A DNA stretch of 64,000 nucleotides from Isoetes taiwanensis (GCA_021234155.1 JAJEKV010000020.1:60001-124000), one strand, 5' to 3'. Numbered from the stretch's first letter, positions 1 through 13,140 are shown. Numbers and translations are program-made. Notes: generated from the letters alone by a model not told the origin.

Positions 1-2120
1 CTAAAATTCATGAACGTATACCCATATGCATAACAGATCCAAGCGAACTTTCAAACGTAGAAACAACATAATTTAGAACAAAACGATAGGGACCCCGAGA
101 CTCAAGAATAATCTAGGGGACTAGACCAAAGAACCCATTATGGTGAGCGAAAGATGGAGATTGGAATAATGAATCCAAGGGGCTTAAAGGGTACTATATG
201 ACATTTTCAAAAGCAGCAGAGTTCAGAGAACAACTCGATGAATAACTTGATGACCAAGCCCGGGCAAATGATAGCCGAATTGATTCTATTGTAGCACTTG
301 TGGGGAGGAACAAAACGGCCGCCAAAAGGCAAAGGAGAGAGGAGGTGGCGAGAAAGTAGGTAGACTATGCAGCAGTCGGGAGGATGGAGACAATGCTAAG
401 ATGAGGAATCCATGAAAAAATGGAGTGCACTCTGAAACAAGAACAAAACCATATAGGAATGCAAGACAATCGAAAATAGGAACCACTACATGTACAAATG
501 CAAAACGATGCAACAAGGCTGAAAAAGGGGAATATCGTGTGAACATCATGCAGACGAACACCAAACAAACCCTTTTCCACTTGGGTAAAGAAATAAAAAA
601 TCACTCATGGGAGCATGATGGGAAGGAATGCACAGAGTAAGAGAAAAAGAACTCTACCCCAAAAGAATTGGGGCAAACGAGAACCACTAGGAGAATAGGG
701 TACAACAGACCGAATGGAGGAAAGTGCAAATTTGGTTGACGAAGGTAAATCTGGGAACTGAGACCAATAAGAATAAAGAAAAGGCTAAGCAAGGTGGATG
801 AAATAACTAGGGTCAACATAGTAAAATGGCATGATGACGAGACACCACCAGGGAAAAAAAGGAGGGGGGGGGGACTATGATGAGTCAAGAGGCGGACAAA
901 CGAGGGAGTAAAGACAATAGATAGATAAATAGATAGATAGAAGAGCAAGGACATTTCAAGCAATAAAGTGAACGAATAAAGAGGAAAAAGAGAAAATGCA
1001 AGATGAAAAAAGAGAGCAATAGGAGATTATGATGAAATGGATGGAATAAGGGATCGGGAATAGAGGAGTGAGCAAATTGGGATAAAGGAGCCAAAGTCAC
1101 AAATGCAAATGTATAAAAAGCCCTCAAAGGCATTCACGAGATACTAAGAATCTATGATTAAGAGAGAGTATAGGCCCTCATAAGGGCATCCATGAGAACG
1201 ACTGAAAACATATGAGAAAGAAGCATGCACTTACCTACCTACGCATACACCACGAAACAAAGCTCAAGAAACTTAGAGAAAAAAAGGAAACAGAAGCAAA
1301 TGAAATGGATGGAGGAATGGGATTAAAACAAGAGGACTAGAGCACAACAAATCAAAAGATATCGAGAAATGAAAAAAGCAAACGAAAGGGGACATCGTGA
1401 GATACATGGAGTAAGAACAAATAGAGTAATTAGTACCACTAATACGGCAAAGGTTGAATGGGACGAGACATTTATGCAAAAGGGAAAGGAGAAGGAGGGA
1501 AAGTAATGAGGTAAAAGAAATAGAGCAAGCATGGGAGTACCAAATGAAACTACAGGCAGGAGAGAATGGAGAGAAATGAGCCACTTCTAACTAAATCAAC
1601 GAACCGTGTAACCACAGAATTAAATTAGCAGAACAAAATCAACAAATTCTAAGAAGAAAACAATGTGAAATGGATAAACAAATGAGCATCCCTCAACTAA
1701 GAAACCTATGGTGCCAAGGACGCTACCATAGACTGCAAAGATAGAAATACATGGAATAGGCAAACAAAGAATTAGACATTCGACGGAAGTTACTTTATGC
1801 CCAAATGGATGCCTTCACCCTAAAGAATGAAAAATGTTAGTGAAAATGCTCTTGTGCAAAGCGAACTCACATGTAGAAAATGCAAAAGCCAAAGAGCAAA
1901 TTGAAATAGATACCTAACCGTGAAAATAGTGTCTCCCAACACATCCACTTTCCATACCCCTGCCATTTACTAAACATGCCTAGGATTTGACAACACTTTT
2001 ATGAGGTGGCATATCGCAAGTACTTGACAAGTCCAAGATGAGGGAATCGGTGCATGGGTCGAGCAATATCAAAACGAATCATTTATTGAATAACAAGGGG
2101 CCAAACGGGATTTGACAAGT
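1..2120. repeat. Purine-rich dispersed repeat (family F1), copy A
   Basis: The plus strand is A/G-rich with few pyrimidine runs. Diverged relatives lie at 30.9-31.8 kb and 39.67-42.1 kb. A recognisable block (dATGAAATGGATGG... followed by ...CATAAGGGCATCCATGAGAA) at 1,030-1,200 recurs at 39,728 and 41,005, about 1,277 bp apart, so the family is partly tandem. Reverse-strand open frames here are long only because a pyrimidine-rich strand contains few stop codons; no protein domain is seen. Confidence 0.7.
917..940. repeat. GATA microsatellite
   Basis: About six ATAG/GATA units with one interruption. The same tract is present in copy B at 40,890-40,914. Confidence 0.85.
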
Positions 2121-3335
2121 GCATGTACATATGTACTTTACAAATGAACGATAAAATATAAAATAGAATATGTAGCATTATAACAGGGGGTTTCTTTTGT
2201 ATTTTTGTACACTTTTTAATATGGTTTTCATATGATTTTAAGGGCGTATTCCACGAGATGTACTGATCAGTATATCTAGAGTGCGCACGGTATTCTCATG
2301 TTTTAGTTCCACATTCTTAATGGTTTTTGCTCCCCTTACCCATCTTAATGGCCAAGATTGACCTAGGAGTTTTTAATCCAAGGGTTTACAATAGAAGCCT
2401 TTTTGAATGCACCATTTTTAGGCAATTCTCAAACTTAGCATGCGGATATCGAGCTCTTCTTTTCTAGGGTTATCATAATAGAACAATATTTGGAATGGCT
2501 CAAATCGGCTAAAGGCAAGGATGGAAGAACCCCATTAGATATGGGAGCAAAGAGCTATGGCTATGGCGGGGGGGGAAAGATGACTTGTAGCGGTGTGTTG
2601 CCTTTCTGCTTTATATCCCTGTTGTTTTGGCTTCAGCGACTTATATCTCTTTCGCCAAGAGTCCTCAATTTTGATGAATCGAGGAGGGATGTGTTGCTTC
2701 TTATGTGCATTGGAGTGGTAACCATAAGAACTGCAGTGGCCGGTCTGTCGGAATGTCCAAACATATTTATTCATTTCGTGGGCTTGGCTGGTTATTAGAA
2801 AGGGAGGCATACATCCGGCATGGCGTGAGAGAGGCGGATGGGGGGGGCTGCATGGACATGCTATGATTCTTACGGCCGGATTCTTACATGGCAAAGGCGG
2901 TTTGAGGCATGAATATCTAGCATGATTAAGGCCGGGCATTGGATATGACAATAAGGCTAAGAAGAATGGATTGATTTGGGTTTCAATGTAGTGTTCAAGA
3001 ACAAACCACGATTCTCCTTAATCCAACATGTGATACCATTCCATCGCCATGATGCTCTGCTATGAATCTATGGTAAGATGCCATATATAATTATTTTCTT
3101 GCTTTATGAAGGCGTTATTTGCGATCTAAAGAAATTTTATGCTTGAAGTTGAAATGCTCTTACTTTCTGGCCCGACATGCGGCGCTCTTGCTCCATAATG
3201 TAGCCATATAAATCTCTTGCGAGAATGTGTGATCTGGCATTATCCTTTGGGATGTTTAGACCACAAATGCGGTTGAATTACGTGAAATATCTCTTCTATC
3301 GGTTTCAAAGGGAACTTTATACACATTGCATGAGG
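2121..3335. other. No gene recognised
   Basis: Mixed-composition DNA upstream of the PPR remnant. Copy B (42,125-43,320) aligns throughout with frequent CAG/CTG-type differences. No open frame carries a recognisable domain; it may be eroded 5' sequence of the PPR gene. Confidence 0.5.
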
Positions 3336-3339
3336 GCTG

Positions 3340-3770
3340 CTTTTGGTTATCGGATTTACTGCGAGGGTTTCTTTGGAAGAATTTGAGTATCTTGAATGGA
3401 ATACAATAATCTCGGCTTGTCTTGAGAGGGGCGATTACAAAAAGCCCTCCGGCTCTTGAGAAATGCCGGCCCTTGATGTGGTCTCTTGGAATGCTTTGAT
3501 CACAGCGTATGTGCGGCCGGGGGCCATGTTGAGAATGCGCATGATTGGAATTTGTGTAGAAAGGAATGGCTTATAGAGGCCTTCCATTTTTACAAGAAAT
3601 GCCCGATAAAAGAATCTCGTGTCTGGAATTCCATATTTGACCTCTTCCAGTGAGAATCATTTTAAAAAGCCACCGCAATTATTTGTGAGATGCGAGGAAG
3701 ATGTTCTTTGAAGCGGATCACATCACCTTTGTGGCCATGCTTGGTTGTCATAGAGCTTCTGCATAGAAAA
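3340..3770 (+). pseudogene. Pentatricopeptide-repeat (PPR, PLS-type) gene remnant, copy A
   Basis: PPR proteins bind organellar RNA; this is only a remnant of one. Reading across frames gives phrases typical of plant PLS-class PPRs: an EWNTIISACL-like start, VSWNALIT-like, EMP..., and a last motif ending ADHITFVAMLGC. The same stretch is much better preserved at 43,324-43,746. Copy A has several extra indels, nearly all where copy B reads CAG or CTG, so part of the damage is probably sequencing error. No start codon, no organelle-targeting leader and no E/DYW tail can be seen, and roughly four repeats remain, against ten or more in a complete protein. Confidence 0.7.
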
Positions 3771-4430
3771 GGTTGGCAATTTAATAGGTCTAGCACAATG
3801 TCTGCTCACTGTCTTTGGTTGGTAAGAGATAATGCTCTCTTGGTGCAATTTAGCAAGTGATAAGCGCTGTATGCTCCTACCTTTTGTGGCACTCAAATGC
3901 TTTTTATGCGCTGGTTACTAGTCGTTGAGTGAAGGGTTTCATACATAATGATTGACATGATATTGAGGTACGTAAAGATGTACTCTAGGCCTTACAAAAG
4001 ACATTGTAATATCCTTGAGGCCAGGGTTTATTTCAAACAATTGGAATGACTTTAAAAGGGTGAAACAAGTGAGATGCACTAAACACTAAGTCCTTCCCAT
4101 TCTAACCTCTTCATACCAACCATCATCTAGATTCAATTTGTTTGGCTATTTCTGCTAGGCTACCTTCATTTTGGGATTATGTTCATATGATGTTCAAGAC
4201 AATTTGGAAGCATTGTTACAATGTTGTCATTTTGAAGCCTATAAATTATGCAATTTAAAATATATGGTTTGCAATAACACATCAATCATTTTGTACTTTT
4301 ATTTTATTTTAATTTTTATTTTATTTTTTTATTTTCTTTTGTGGCCCGAAGGGCCAAAACAATTTTAATAATATAACAACCAACATTAATTAACACAAAC
4401 CATTACATTACACATGTTTAAAATTAAATT
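3771..4430. other. No gene recognised; AT-rich TTTTA stretch
   Basis: Intergenic sequence between the PPR remnant and the MITE. It contains a T/A-rich run near 4,297-4,345 made of TTTTA-like units. Nothing else was recognised. Confidence 0.5.
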
Positions 4431-4741
4431 CCCCTTAAACCCCCTTTTGTTTGGGTGCATATTCACACGGGGGTGGCGTAGGGGCGGCGAGCCCCCTGTA
4501 ATTATGTTTTGCTGCGTACAAAATCAACACCATATAGTATATTGCACGGAATCTTATAGTATTTTGCAAATTTTGTTATCTGATTATAACAAATTGTATA
4601 CATCCATACCCCACAAACGAGGAACTTTGTGTACGGTGTAGATTAAGGAATAAGGGGTGAATATGCCTATCCAACAGCTCTCGTTGCCCGGAGTCACCCC
4701 CCGTGTGAATATGCATCCAAACAAAAGGGGGTTTAAGGGGG
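4431..4741. mobile_element. MITE-like element with long terminal inverted repeats, copy A
   Basis: The left end (CCCCTTAAACCCC...) and the right end (...GGGGTTTAAGGGGG) are inverted copies extending ~65 bp inward. The element is ~311 bp and has no coding sequence. See copy B (44,416-44,726), where the arms are clearer. No convincing target-site duplication was found, so the superfamily is open; the long arms are most reminiscent of Mutator-type MITEs. Confidence 0.8.
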
Positions 4742-5360
4742 CATAGTAGAAGATGCATGTACACATGAACTATAGAGCTAAAAATAGAATATGTAATCTA
4801 GAAAAATATCAAACGTGAAGAGGAAATGGTGAAGCGCCTATTTTTTTGGAAACTTTGTCTTTTTCCCACATTTTCTGTTCGAAGTATTTTCTTGCCAAAA
4901 CTTGCTTGAAATTTTGAATTGACCACTTTCGATCCTTAATTCTCGCAATTTGATTGCTAGCGATAGAGGCTAGAATTCTATATGAATCCCGATTATAAAA
5001 GCTTCAAATGGATACAAAGATCTTTGCAATTCTCATTGATGGCAAAAGATTAACTTGTGGTTTCCTCCTTGGTCCAATTTTACGACTTTGAGATAATCTC
5101 ATCACTCATTAAATCTTTCTGGAAGAGCTTTTCTCGCATGAATTCTCAATTGAGCAAGTAGTGAGGATTTTGAAGCACAGATCATAGAATCTTGGTTGGA
5201 GGAATTTGTTGGGGATAAAATTGTCTAGCTACTAGCATTTTTTGAGTTCCTTTGTGATTGGTGCGAGCATCATATACGTGTCAAGGTATTCTCTTCTTAG
5301 TTTGTATGGATAGATCAAGCATTATTACAATTTGTGGGGTAGTCAAGCCCAATTAGTCTA
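4742..5360. other. No gene recognised; flank or 5' UTR of the LINE
   Basis: AT-rich sequence immediately upstream of LINE ORF1. The true 5' end of the LINE could not be located, so part of this may be its untranslated leader. Confidence 0.45.
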
Positions 5361-5474
5361 GAATATTTGCTTTTTTTTTTATCCTCTTCCTTTCCCGCCC
5401 TTTTCTCCCTTCTTTCCGTCTCTCCCCTACTCTACTTTCGCCAATTTGCCCTTTGTTGCTTTCATCTGAACTTT

Positions 5475-8008
5475 ATGATGGCCAATTTTACGAGGCAATT
5501 TGCCCTAAATCCTAAAACCTTGACCTTTGTTCATTGTTTTTTGGCACTTCAAGAAACTGATCGGACTGCTCTTCTATCTGATTTAAAGAAAATTGCGTCT
5601 AAGACCTCAAGCTTCATCCCTTTTGGAAATTCTAGTGATCTTTCTCTGCTAAAAAAACTCATGGATCCTTTATCCGATCACACTCTAGATTGGGACAATT
5701 ACTCCAAAGATCCTAGTCTCTATGGGATTATTCCTACTATTAATCCTGCCACAGGGATTTCGAAACCTTATGGTACACCAAGGCCTGTCAATGAAGTCAA
5801 TTCAGATGCGGTTTGGGACGAGATTCTAAAACATGATCAGCCACAAATGCCTCTAAGCACCCACAGTTCATGATATTCATTTAAATTCTCCTATGGTTTT
5901 GAGAAAATGGAATCTCTTTTGAACTCTGATGTTATTTTGAAAGTTGATAAAACGGGTATCAATATTGCTAATTTATGGTCACACCTTCTCTCAATACAAA
6001 AAGACCTGACTATTATTGCTGTTTATTGGCTCAGTTATCCTTACATTATGGTCGAATGTGGTAATCATAGATCTTCCACCTACTTGTTTCACAGTGGTGC
6101 TTTGGTTTATGAAAATTTTCATATCTCTTTCATTAAATGGAATCCGAAGCTCTTCATTGCCGATTTAAATAAATTCTGTGTGGCTTCTACATCTCTATAT
6201 GGACTTAGCCCTATCTATTGGAATGAAGATTCCTTCAAATCCCTCTTCAATTCCATTGGTATCTATATTTCCACTGTTTGATGCTCCATACAAACCTAGC
6301 CTATGTGCAATTGGATATATCTAAAGAAATTCCTGCTAATATACCTTCATTGATTGTTTTGGCCAAAAAGCTATTCTGGATCTAAGGTATCTTTGGATTA
6401 CCTCTAAATTGTTCTAAATCTTTTGTGCTAGACATTTTTTGGTATCTGTTGCAATCAGATTTCATTAATAATTCTTTGAGAGATAAAGATATCCCAAGAG
6501 AATTGGCTGGCAGAAACTCAAAAAATAACATTACCAATGACAAATCTTCAGTAGGCACATGGATGAGAGTTAATGGAAGTCTAAGAAGAATTACAAAGAA
6601 AAGAATGGACAGAGAACAATAGAATATCACCAATATCTCTTCTACCCCAATTCAACTATCTGATGCTCAAAGATACAAATTAAAAGATAAAGCTAAGGTT
6701 GGTTATGAGAAAGACCATACCTTAGATCTCCATTCAACTCTCGCCGCAGATTGTTCGAGATTCCAAAGACTTCGAGTTTGGAAAAATTTGACCTTGGCTT
6801 CAAAGCCACAAAGCATTCCTTTAATTTGGAATCCAACCAAAGGGGCGAGATTCATTAACTAAGGAAATTAAAAAAAATACTCTACGAAGATTGGTGAGCC
6901 ACATGCTACCAAAATTAACAGGGCTACGAGTACTTGAGAGATCAAGCGCAAAAAAATCGCAAGGAATGTTGTTGGTCGACTTTAATTGCTCAACATCACG
7001 CTTAAAATACCAAAGAAGACTCTAGTGAGCAACACAAAGTCCACCTTTACGGAACTCGGAGGTCTTAACAAAAAGGATAAGCATCATCATCCTTTGAGGG
7101 ATGATGAAGAGGTAATTTTGCTCCAATCAATTTCTTTGCTCTTGCTAACAAATCTGAGACCAAATGGATTTCTTGCATTAAGAAAATGAAGCTCAACCCT
7201 TACCCTTACCCTTACCCTTACCCTTACCCTTACCCTTACCCTTACCCTTACCCTTACCCTTACCCTTACCCTCACCCCCCTTAAATAATTTGCCTTCTTC
7301 ATTCTCCCCTCCTAAAACCAAAAAAACCATTGCTTCTAGTTTCATTGACCTTATTGACTTATCCTCCCCTGAATCCTCTGATAATCCTCCTCAGTGCTGC
7401 TCTTCTATCTCCATGGTTATTGCTCAATAGCTGCAATCCATTGACTTTGATATACAAAAAGGAAATAATGTTGTAGTAGTGGCTCAAGATGAGGAGGCTG
7501 ATATAGTTGGCATTGACAAAGGAAAGATGGTTGTAGTAGATCATGTGGAATATAATCAACAAGCAGATGAGATTGACTATGTACCAGAGATCCCAGAAGA
7601 CATAACAAATGTGAGCATTCCAAGGAAAGCTAAGGAGCTACCTAGGCCTGTCAGGCAAGTTTTCAATCCTGTAACAAATAATATAAGTTCTAATTCTAAC
7701 ATTTCTATATCTGCTGATAAGGATTTTAATGCTTCCCTTATTAATAAACTTTTTGAGTTTATCCCTGGTGGCCTTTTATCTGAAAGTGAGAATGATTCTG
7801 GAAAAGAAAATATAATCAAGAGGGAAAAAATAATTGGGATCGTGAATATTATTTAAATTCCTATAATCCAGCTGGAAATGTGAACTCAAATATTTTTCCT
7901 AAGAAATATAAAGGGAAGAATAAAATTGTTATTTATGCCCCAAAAAATGCTCCTGCTAGTAATACTCGAAGTAAAAACAAAAAAGAAAAGTATATTTTCC
8001 ATCAATGA
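5475..8008 (+). pseudogene. LINE ORF1 protein (DUF4283 plus zinc knuckle), disrupted, copy A
   Basis: ORF1 proteins bind the element's RNA. Translation starts at tandem ATGs (5,475 and 5,478; MMANFTRQ...). The DUF4283-like core (FIKWNPKLF ... LYGLSPIYWN ... IGIYI) is encoded around 6,120-6,280 after a frameshift near 5,850, where copy B has extra bases. The zinc-knuckle cysteines seen in copy B are lost here to indels at about 6,380-6,450. A low-complexity linker containing the CCCTTA tract follows. The last part (7,479-8,008) ends in TGA at 8,006-8,008, overlapping the ORF2 start. The in-frame stop after IGIYISTV is shared with copy B. Confidence 0.75.
7197..7271. repeat. CCCTTA hexamer tract inside LINE ORF1, copy A
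   Basis: About 12.5 perfect units of CCCTTA, ending in CCCTCACC. Read in frame it would give alternating Pro-Tyr or Leu-Pro dipeptides. It is not telomere sequence: the complement unit is TAAGGG, not TTAGGG or TTTAGGG. The length is identical in copy B (47,197-47,271). Confidence 0.95.
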
Positions 8009-10912
8009 AGATCATTTCTTGTAACCTTAGAGGCATCAAAGGTGCTCTGAAAGAAAGAGAGTGATTTCTCAGCTTAAATCTTATAATGCTGACATTATCC
8101 TTTTGCAAGAACTTAAGCTTCAAAAATTTGAATGTGCTAACCTAGGTGATTGAATAATCCCTGGTAGTTCTTCTATCTAGATAGAAGCTTGTGGAACCTC
8201 GTGTGGTATTTGTATGATCTGGAAGAATATTCTGGGTCAAAATTTCTACAACAACTCTAGTAGAATGTGGCAGGCTGCTATCTTCAACTTGCATGACAAG
8301 AGAATTGGCATTATTAATATCTATGCTTCTACTAATCGTAAGGACAAGGAGATTCTCTGGCTAGACTTGAACAATTGGATCAAGAATCAATGCATTAATG
8401 ATTGGATCATTGCTAGGGATTTTAATAATACTCCAAATTGGGAACAAAAATTGGGGAACAAGATCAATATGTCAAATCAGGAAAAATTAAACTGGCATAG
8501 CCTGATTGATGATAGTTCTTTCATTCATATCCCTTCTTCTACTTCTAAATATTGTTGGTCTAATAAAAGAAAAGGGGAATCTAGGGTATATTGTGCTCTT
8601 GACAGATTCTATCTCAATGCCTCTGAATCTAATATCTGGGATAATGCTTATGTGGTTAATACCTGACCGTCAACCTCAATTCCTTTGTACCAACCATCAA
8701 AGTTCCATTGCTAGAGCTGGTAACATTCCTTATAAATTTAATACTAGCCTTCTTAACTCTGCTCCTTTTTGTGACCAATTTAGAGCCTTTTATTCTAGTT
8801 TGCTTCGGGTTAATGATCTCAAATCTATGAAAGGCTTCTACTCTAATATTCTATTCTAAAAATCTATTCTATTCTATTCTAATATTAAAAATTCCAAAGC
8901 TTGGATAAAAGCTTGATCCAATCAAATTAAAAGAGTTAAGTAGGAAGAGAAAAACAATCTCCTTCAACAGATAAGAGATATTAGAATGGCTTTACAGAAT
9001 GATCCTCTAAGTCCTATTCTTCATCTTAAAGAGGAAGATATTGAGAGAAAAATCAAGCTCGTTGAGGAAATAGAGGCTAAGGGTGCTGCTATTAAATGCA
9101 AAATTATATACACCAATGATATGGACTCAGGATGCACCAATTTTTTATTCGGAGTTGCTAAGTCGAGACAACTTAAAAACTTATTACAGAAGTTAAAGAT
9201 GACTCAAAAAATAATCTCAATAAGCACGAGAAATATCTAGCTTCTTCTCCTCAAGTTATTCTATGCTTTTTGCTTGTGAGACTTTCCTAGAGATGTTTTG
9301 AGACCACAAAAAATTTGATAATTTTAAGAAGCTATTCAAATGATCAGCCTTCTATGGATATTACTTTGACTAATACTCCAACAATTGAGGAAGTTTATTA
9401 TGTTCAAAAAGTCTTAAGCATGGCAAATCTCACGGCCTTGATGGTTTCCCCACTGAATTTTATATGCATTTACGGGATATCATGAAGCAAGATTTTTGGC
9501 CGTTATTAAAGGCTTACGGACTACCAATCATCTTCATCCATCTATTGCTAGTGGTTTTATTTCTTTGATTCCAAAGATAAATAAACTTGCAAACTTTTCT
9601 GATTGGAGACCAATCTCTTTAACAAATTCAACCTACAAAGTTTGTGCCAAAATCATTGCTCTGAGAATCAAAGATCATTTGCAAAAATGTATCAGCTTGA
9701 ATCAATCTGCCTTTCTTCCTAACTGATTCATCCTTGAAAATTACCTTGCAACTATGGAGGGATTGCATTGGAACAAACTCTCTAATCAGGAGTGCATTCT
9801 TCTTAATCTAGATTTCAAAAGGCCTTTAATACTATTAGATGGGACTTTATTAGCTATTCAATGTTCAAACTTGGCTTTTACCCTTCTCTTATTCATTGTA
9901 TTATAGAATTAAATCTACGAGCCAACTCTGCCATTCTCATTAATGGTTCACCTGGTCCCTTCTCCCCCTGTGCTAAAGGTGTGAGACAAGGGTGTCCTCT
10001 GGCGACTCCAAATTCCTGATAAAGATCAATTTCTTAGCATCCTTCAATATGCTGATGACACTTTCTGCTTCCTAACGAACAATCCTAGTAATATCTCCAA
10101 CTTCATGAATATCATTGGTGATTTTAGTGCTGCCTTGAGTATCTATCTGAATTTAGACAAATGCACAATTATTGGAGATATTCCTGATAATCAGATTGCA
10201 TGGATTAAAGTCATCAACACTCTCCAAGCATCTAAGCTTTTAGGTATGCCTTTATCTCTAAATCAATCTTCTATTAAAGATCTTTGGATAAATGGCAGAC
10301 GGATTTCTTGGTCTAATTTGAAGATGAGAACCAAAGTGCTTGTTTCATATAGAAAGATCTTTGATCATATTAAAAAAACCGTTGGGAATATTGTGCCCTC
10401 AGCTTCATCTAATTCTAAACTTGACTAGTTGCTAAATGATAAGCATTGCTGCAAGGTTAGTACCATCTATGACCTTCTCAATCAAAATGCTAATCTAGCT
10501 AAGTCAACTACCCAATGGAATCTTGGTTCTTGGGCCTCAAAATATCTAATTGGTAATATCTGGAATTCATATGTTTTCAACAAAATTTCCTTTTTCATTT
10601 GGCTAATTGCTAATAAAAGTATTCCCTGTTTACTGAGCTTTCTAAGAGAGATCGGAATTTATTTTTCCTTTGCCCTTTAAATTGCAGTGACACTGAAAGC
10701 ATGGAACATGTATTCTTTTGTCCAAAGCTAAAGCTCTGTTGGACTTGATTTAATCATTACTTTGGGAACCATGTGAAATTATTGACTTCTTGGGGCCAAC
10801 AAATCCTTCAAAAAAATACTATTGTCTTTATTGCTTTATGGAATATATGGAAATCTAGAAATAGGTGCCTCGTGTTATTCTCTTTTAGTCTAGTTGCATT
10901 ATTAGTCTTTGA
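8005..10912 (+). pseudogene. LINE ORF2 (endonuclease / reverse transcriptase), disrupted, copy A
   Basis: In an active element this enzyme nicks target DNA and reverse-transcribes the LINE RNA. Order seen: endonuclease start (KIISCNLRG, ILLQELK) at 8,005-8,140; the endonuclease middle with NIYAST and an ARDFNN motif (usually GDFN) at 8,214-8,666; RT fragments (RPISLTN, QSAFLPN, LNLDF) at 9,496-9,830; and YADD at 10,048-10,059. A zinc-finger-type tail (10,429-10,700) and a final ALWNIWKSRNR motif near 10,830-10,860 follow. The frame breaks at 9,225-9,515 and 9,721 coincide with CTG/CAG in copy B. Stops at former Trp codons are shared with copy B. Confidence 0.85.
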
Positions 10913-10959
10913 TTCCTTATGCGTGGCTCTTTTTTCTATTCTTTGGTTAGGTTAGTTCG

Positions 10960-11295
10960 GGTTATAGTTTCTTTTTGCTAGTGTGGTGTTTTACGGTTCA
11001 TTAGTCATTTAAGATTTTTTTCGTTGTTGGCGTCGTCATGGCCTTATCATTTGTTCCTATAGCTTTATTTCCCTACGACCAAGCGTGACTAACCCAATAG
11101 CCACAAATATAAAAAGCGTAACTAACTAATAGCGTAACAAAGATATATATAAAATCTAACCTCATATGAACACGTGTAACATAACCAGAGAGAGCACCTC
11201 ATCACCTATCTCTTAGCATCATGATCAAAAGCCCCAACTAAACAAATAACTCGCAATAGACTCCTTGGCCTAGAGGCTAACATAACCAACAACAT
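10960..11295. other. LINE 3' flank; nothing recognised
   Basis: AT-rich sequence between the LINE tail and the LTR element. It ends in ...ACATGTATG, the insertion site of the LTR element. Confidence 0.5.
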
Positions 11296-11300
11296 GTATG

Positions 11301-12926
11301 TGTGACGTTCCAACATAATATACGCCCCGAATACGTATATTATACTGCCACGTCACCCGTACATGTCACGGATGACATGTACTTGCGAGACGTATATGGT
11401 TGCACCTAGGGGGCAAGGGTTGCACCTAGGGGGCAACATTGAATGTTGTGCATGTAAAATAAACATACACAATTAATAACCCCATGGACCCCATTGCCAA
11501 ATGGCTAAATCCCATTTGGCCAATATCTAACCTAACCCTAAGGGTTTCTATAAAAGGGCTTTCCCCTTAAACCCTAAACCTTTCTTCTCTTTGCATTTTA
11601 GGGTTTTTCCTAGAGCTCCTTTCCTCTCTCGAGTTCAGTGTTCTCTTGAGCCATTTTAGGCCAAGTATGGACTTCAATCCGCATTCTTTGAGCTCAGGAA
11701 AGCGGATTTACTGTGATTATCGATTAGCAGCCATCTTGCAAGATCGGGAGCATGGGCGCCAGAGGGTCGAAGCGGGTCAAGGGGCGGTATCTAGTTGTTA
11801 CGTTGTGCAAAGCCGTCTTTGGGCAAGGCAATAGGCTGGTTTAGTATGTTAGATCAACTCTAGAGGCCTTATAGATCCCGAGATCATAAGCCCTAACTAA
11901 GGAACCTAACTTTCTGTTGTTTAGGTAGATAGATTAGATGATATTTCTATTTCTATTTGGGTTACGTGATGTTGTATGTATTTCACTCTGCGATCTCCAT
12001 GTATTGGGAAGGGAGTAGAGACCTAAAGGCTGTGTAGCGAGATGATCTAGGTAGCACCACTAGTTCCCCAATTATATGCGGCGGTTACGCAGGGAGCCCA
12101 CACATTTTGTGGGTGAAGGGGCTAGGCCGGTTGATAAGGAGAAACTTGTCTCATCGAGGTACGACCCCTCACGGTAGTAAGGCCTATCGGGGGTCTCTGC
12201 GGGCTAGGCTTAATGGCTTGTCCTTTGCGTGTGGGCAAGGCATGAGCTCGACACTCGTGGGGTGGTGGATATGACCTTCCGGTGAGTTCAAGTGAATGCA
12301 GGCGTTGGCCCTCTAACCGCTTGTGATGAGCATGGATGCCTGCGGAGGAGGCAACTCTCTTCACTGCCTCGCCGGGGCTGGGGAGATGCAACCCGTAGTA
12401 GTAGCCCCTCGGCTATTCACCCGGCGGAGGCTACGGTCAAGTCCCAACACTTTCCGCCCTACTGCGCAAAGGTACGGGAGAGGCGGATGGGTGGACTACC
12501 CTAAGCCATGTTCTATGCGACCAAATCCATTGCCATGAATTACATGCGCAATGAACTCTGGAGACCCTAGCCGTCGGTCATCCCACAGAGTCCGAGCCAC
12601 AGGTAGGATCTCCCCTCTTGTTATTTATGTTATGTGATGATGTTATTTCTATGGTATTGCTATCTACGTGATGTTGTATTGTATTCACCTCTCGAGGTAC
12701 TTGTATTTGTTTCTTGTTAGTTGTGCTCACGTTTGTTTATTCACGCTTCCTTGAATAGGTCGACCCGATGGAAGGCGGGTGAATGACACATCCATTCTTC
12801 CCCTTGCTGGCTCATCCCGATGGGAGTAGAGTCGGGTGGATGCCCCAGCCGGTGTAGCTGCCGGGGGAATGCTCCTCCTCGCCGAATACGATGTGGGCAT
12901 CATTATAAAGGAGTAGGGGCGTCACA
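11301..12926 (+). repeat. 5' LTR of the large LTR element, copy A
   Basis: The LTR begins TGTGACGTTCC and ends ...GACGTCACA-type, with TG...CA ends. It matches the LTRs at 51,300-52,923 and 59,889-61,498. TATAAAA lies at 11,549-11,555, followed by AAACCCTAAA. Many small differences from the other LTRs sit where those read CTG or CAG. Confidence 0.9.
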
Positions 12927-12927
12927 A

Positions 12928-12938
12928 TGGTATCGAGC
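12928..12938 (+). other. tRNA-Met primer-binding site, miscalled
   Basis: TGGTATCGAGC stands directly after the LTR. Copy B has the canonical TGGTATCAGAGC (complement of the initiator tRNA-Met 3' end), so CA is missing here from a CAG. Confidence 0.8.
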
Positions 12939-13140
12939 ATGATCTTGGTAGACCGGGATGGGAGCAGCGACCATTTTCCTTAGGACTAACGGTAGACTTC
13001 CGGTCTTGGGAACAACCTCCCAAGCAAGAACACCGAAAATTGGGAAAATGTTTTCCCAATTTGTAGTGCGACAATAGGTTAATGCTAAGAGTAGTGATAA
13101 GTTTTAGCAAAAACCCAACCTAAAATGCCCAAAAAGGTGA

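Larger units (their letters stand above)
5361..10990 (+). mobile_element. Non-LTR retrotransposon (plant LINE), inactive, copy A
   Basis: ORF1 (DUF4283-like, zinc knuckle) is followed by an ATGA-overlapping ORF2 with apurinic endonuclease, reverse transcriptase and a C-terminal zinc-finger region. This is the layout of plant L1-type LINEs. Boundaries are approximate: no poly(A) tail or target-site duplication was found. Both copies share nonsense codons and an RT deletion, so the element was dead before the duplication. Copy A has further frameshifts at CAG/CTG positions. Confidence 0.88.

Noticed and set aside
286-1584. Minus-strand hydrophobic open frames
   Set aside because: Same composition effect in the purine-rich repeat; not conserved as protein between diverged F1 copies.
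4576-4764. Minus-strand frames across the MITE
   Set aside because: They run through the terminal inverted repeat and read the same in both arms; not a gene.
7197-7271. Interstitial telomere
   Set aside because: The unit is CCCTTA/TAAGGG, not CCCTAA/TTAGGG or CCCTAAA/TTTAGGG, and it sits within LINE ORF1.
7087-7302. Minus-strand Arg-Val repeat protein
   Set aside because: It is only the translation of the hexamer tract in the antisense direction of a LINE ORF.
8005-10912. Endogenous pararetrovirus polymerase
   Set aside because: The RT sits behind an apurinic endonuclease and a DUF4283 ORF1 and ends in a zf-RVT-type tail, so it is a LINE; no viral movement or coat protein motif was seen.
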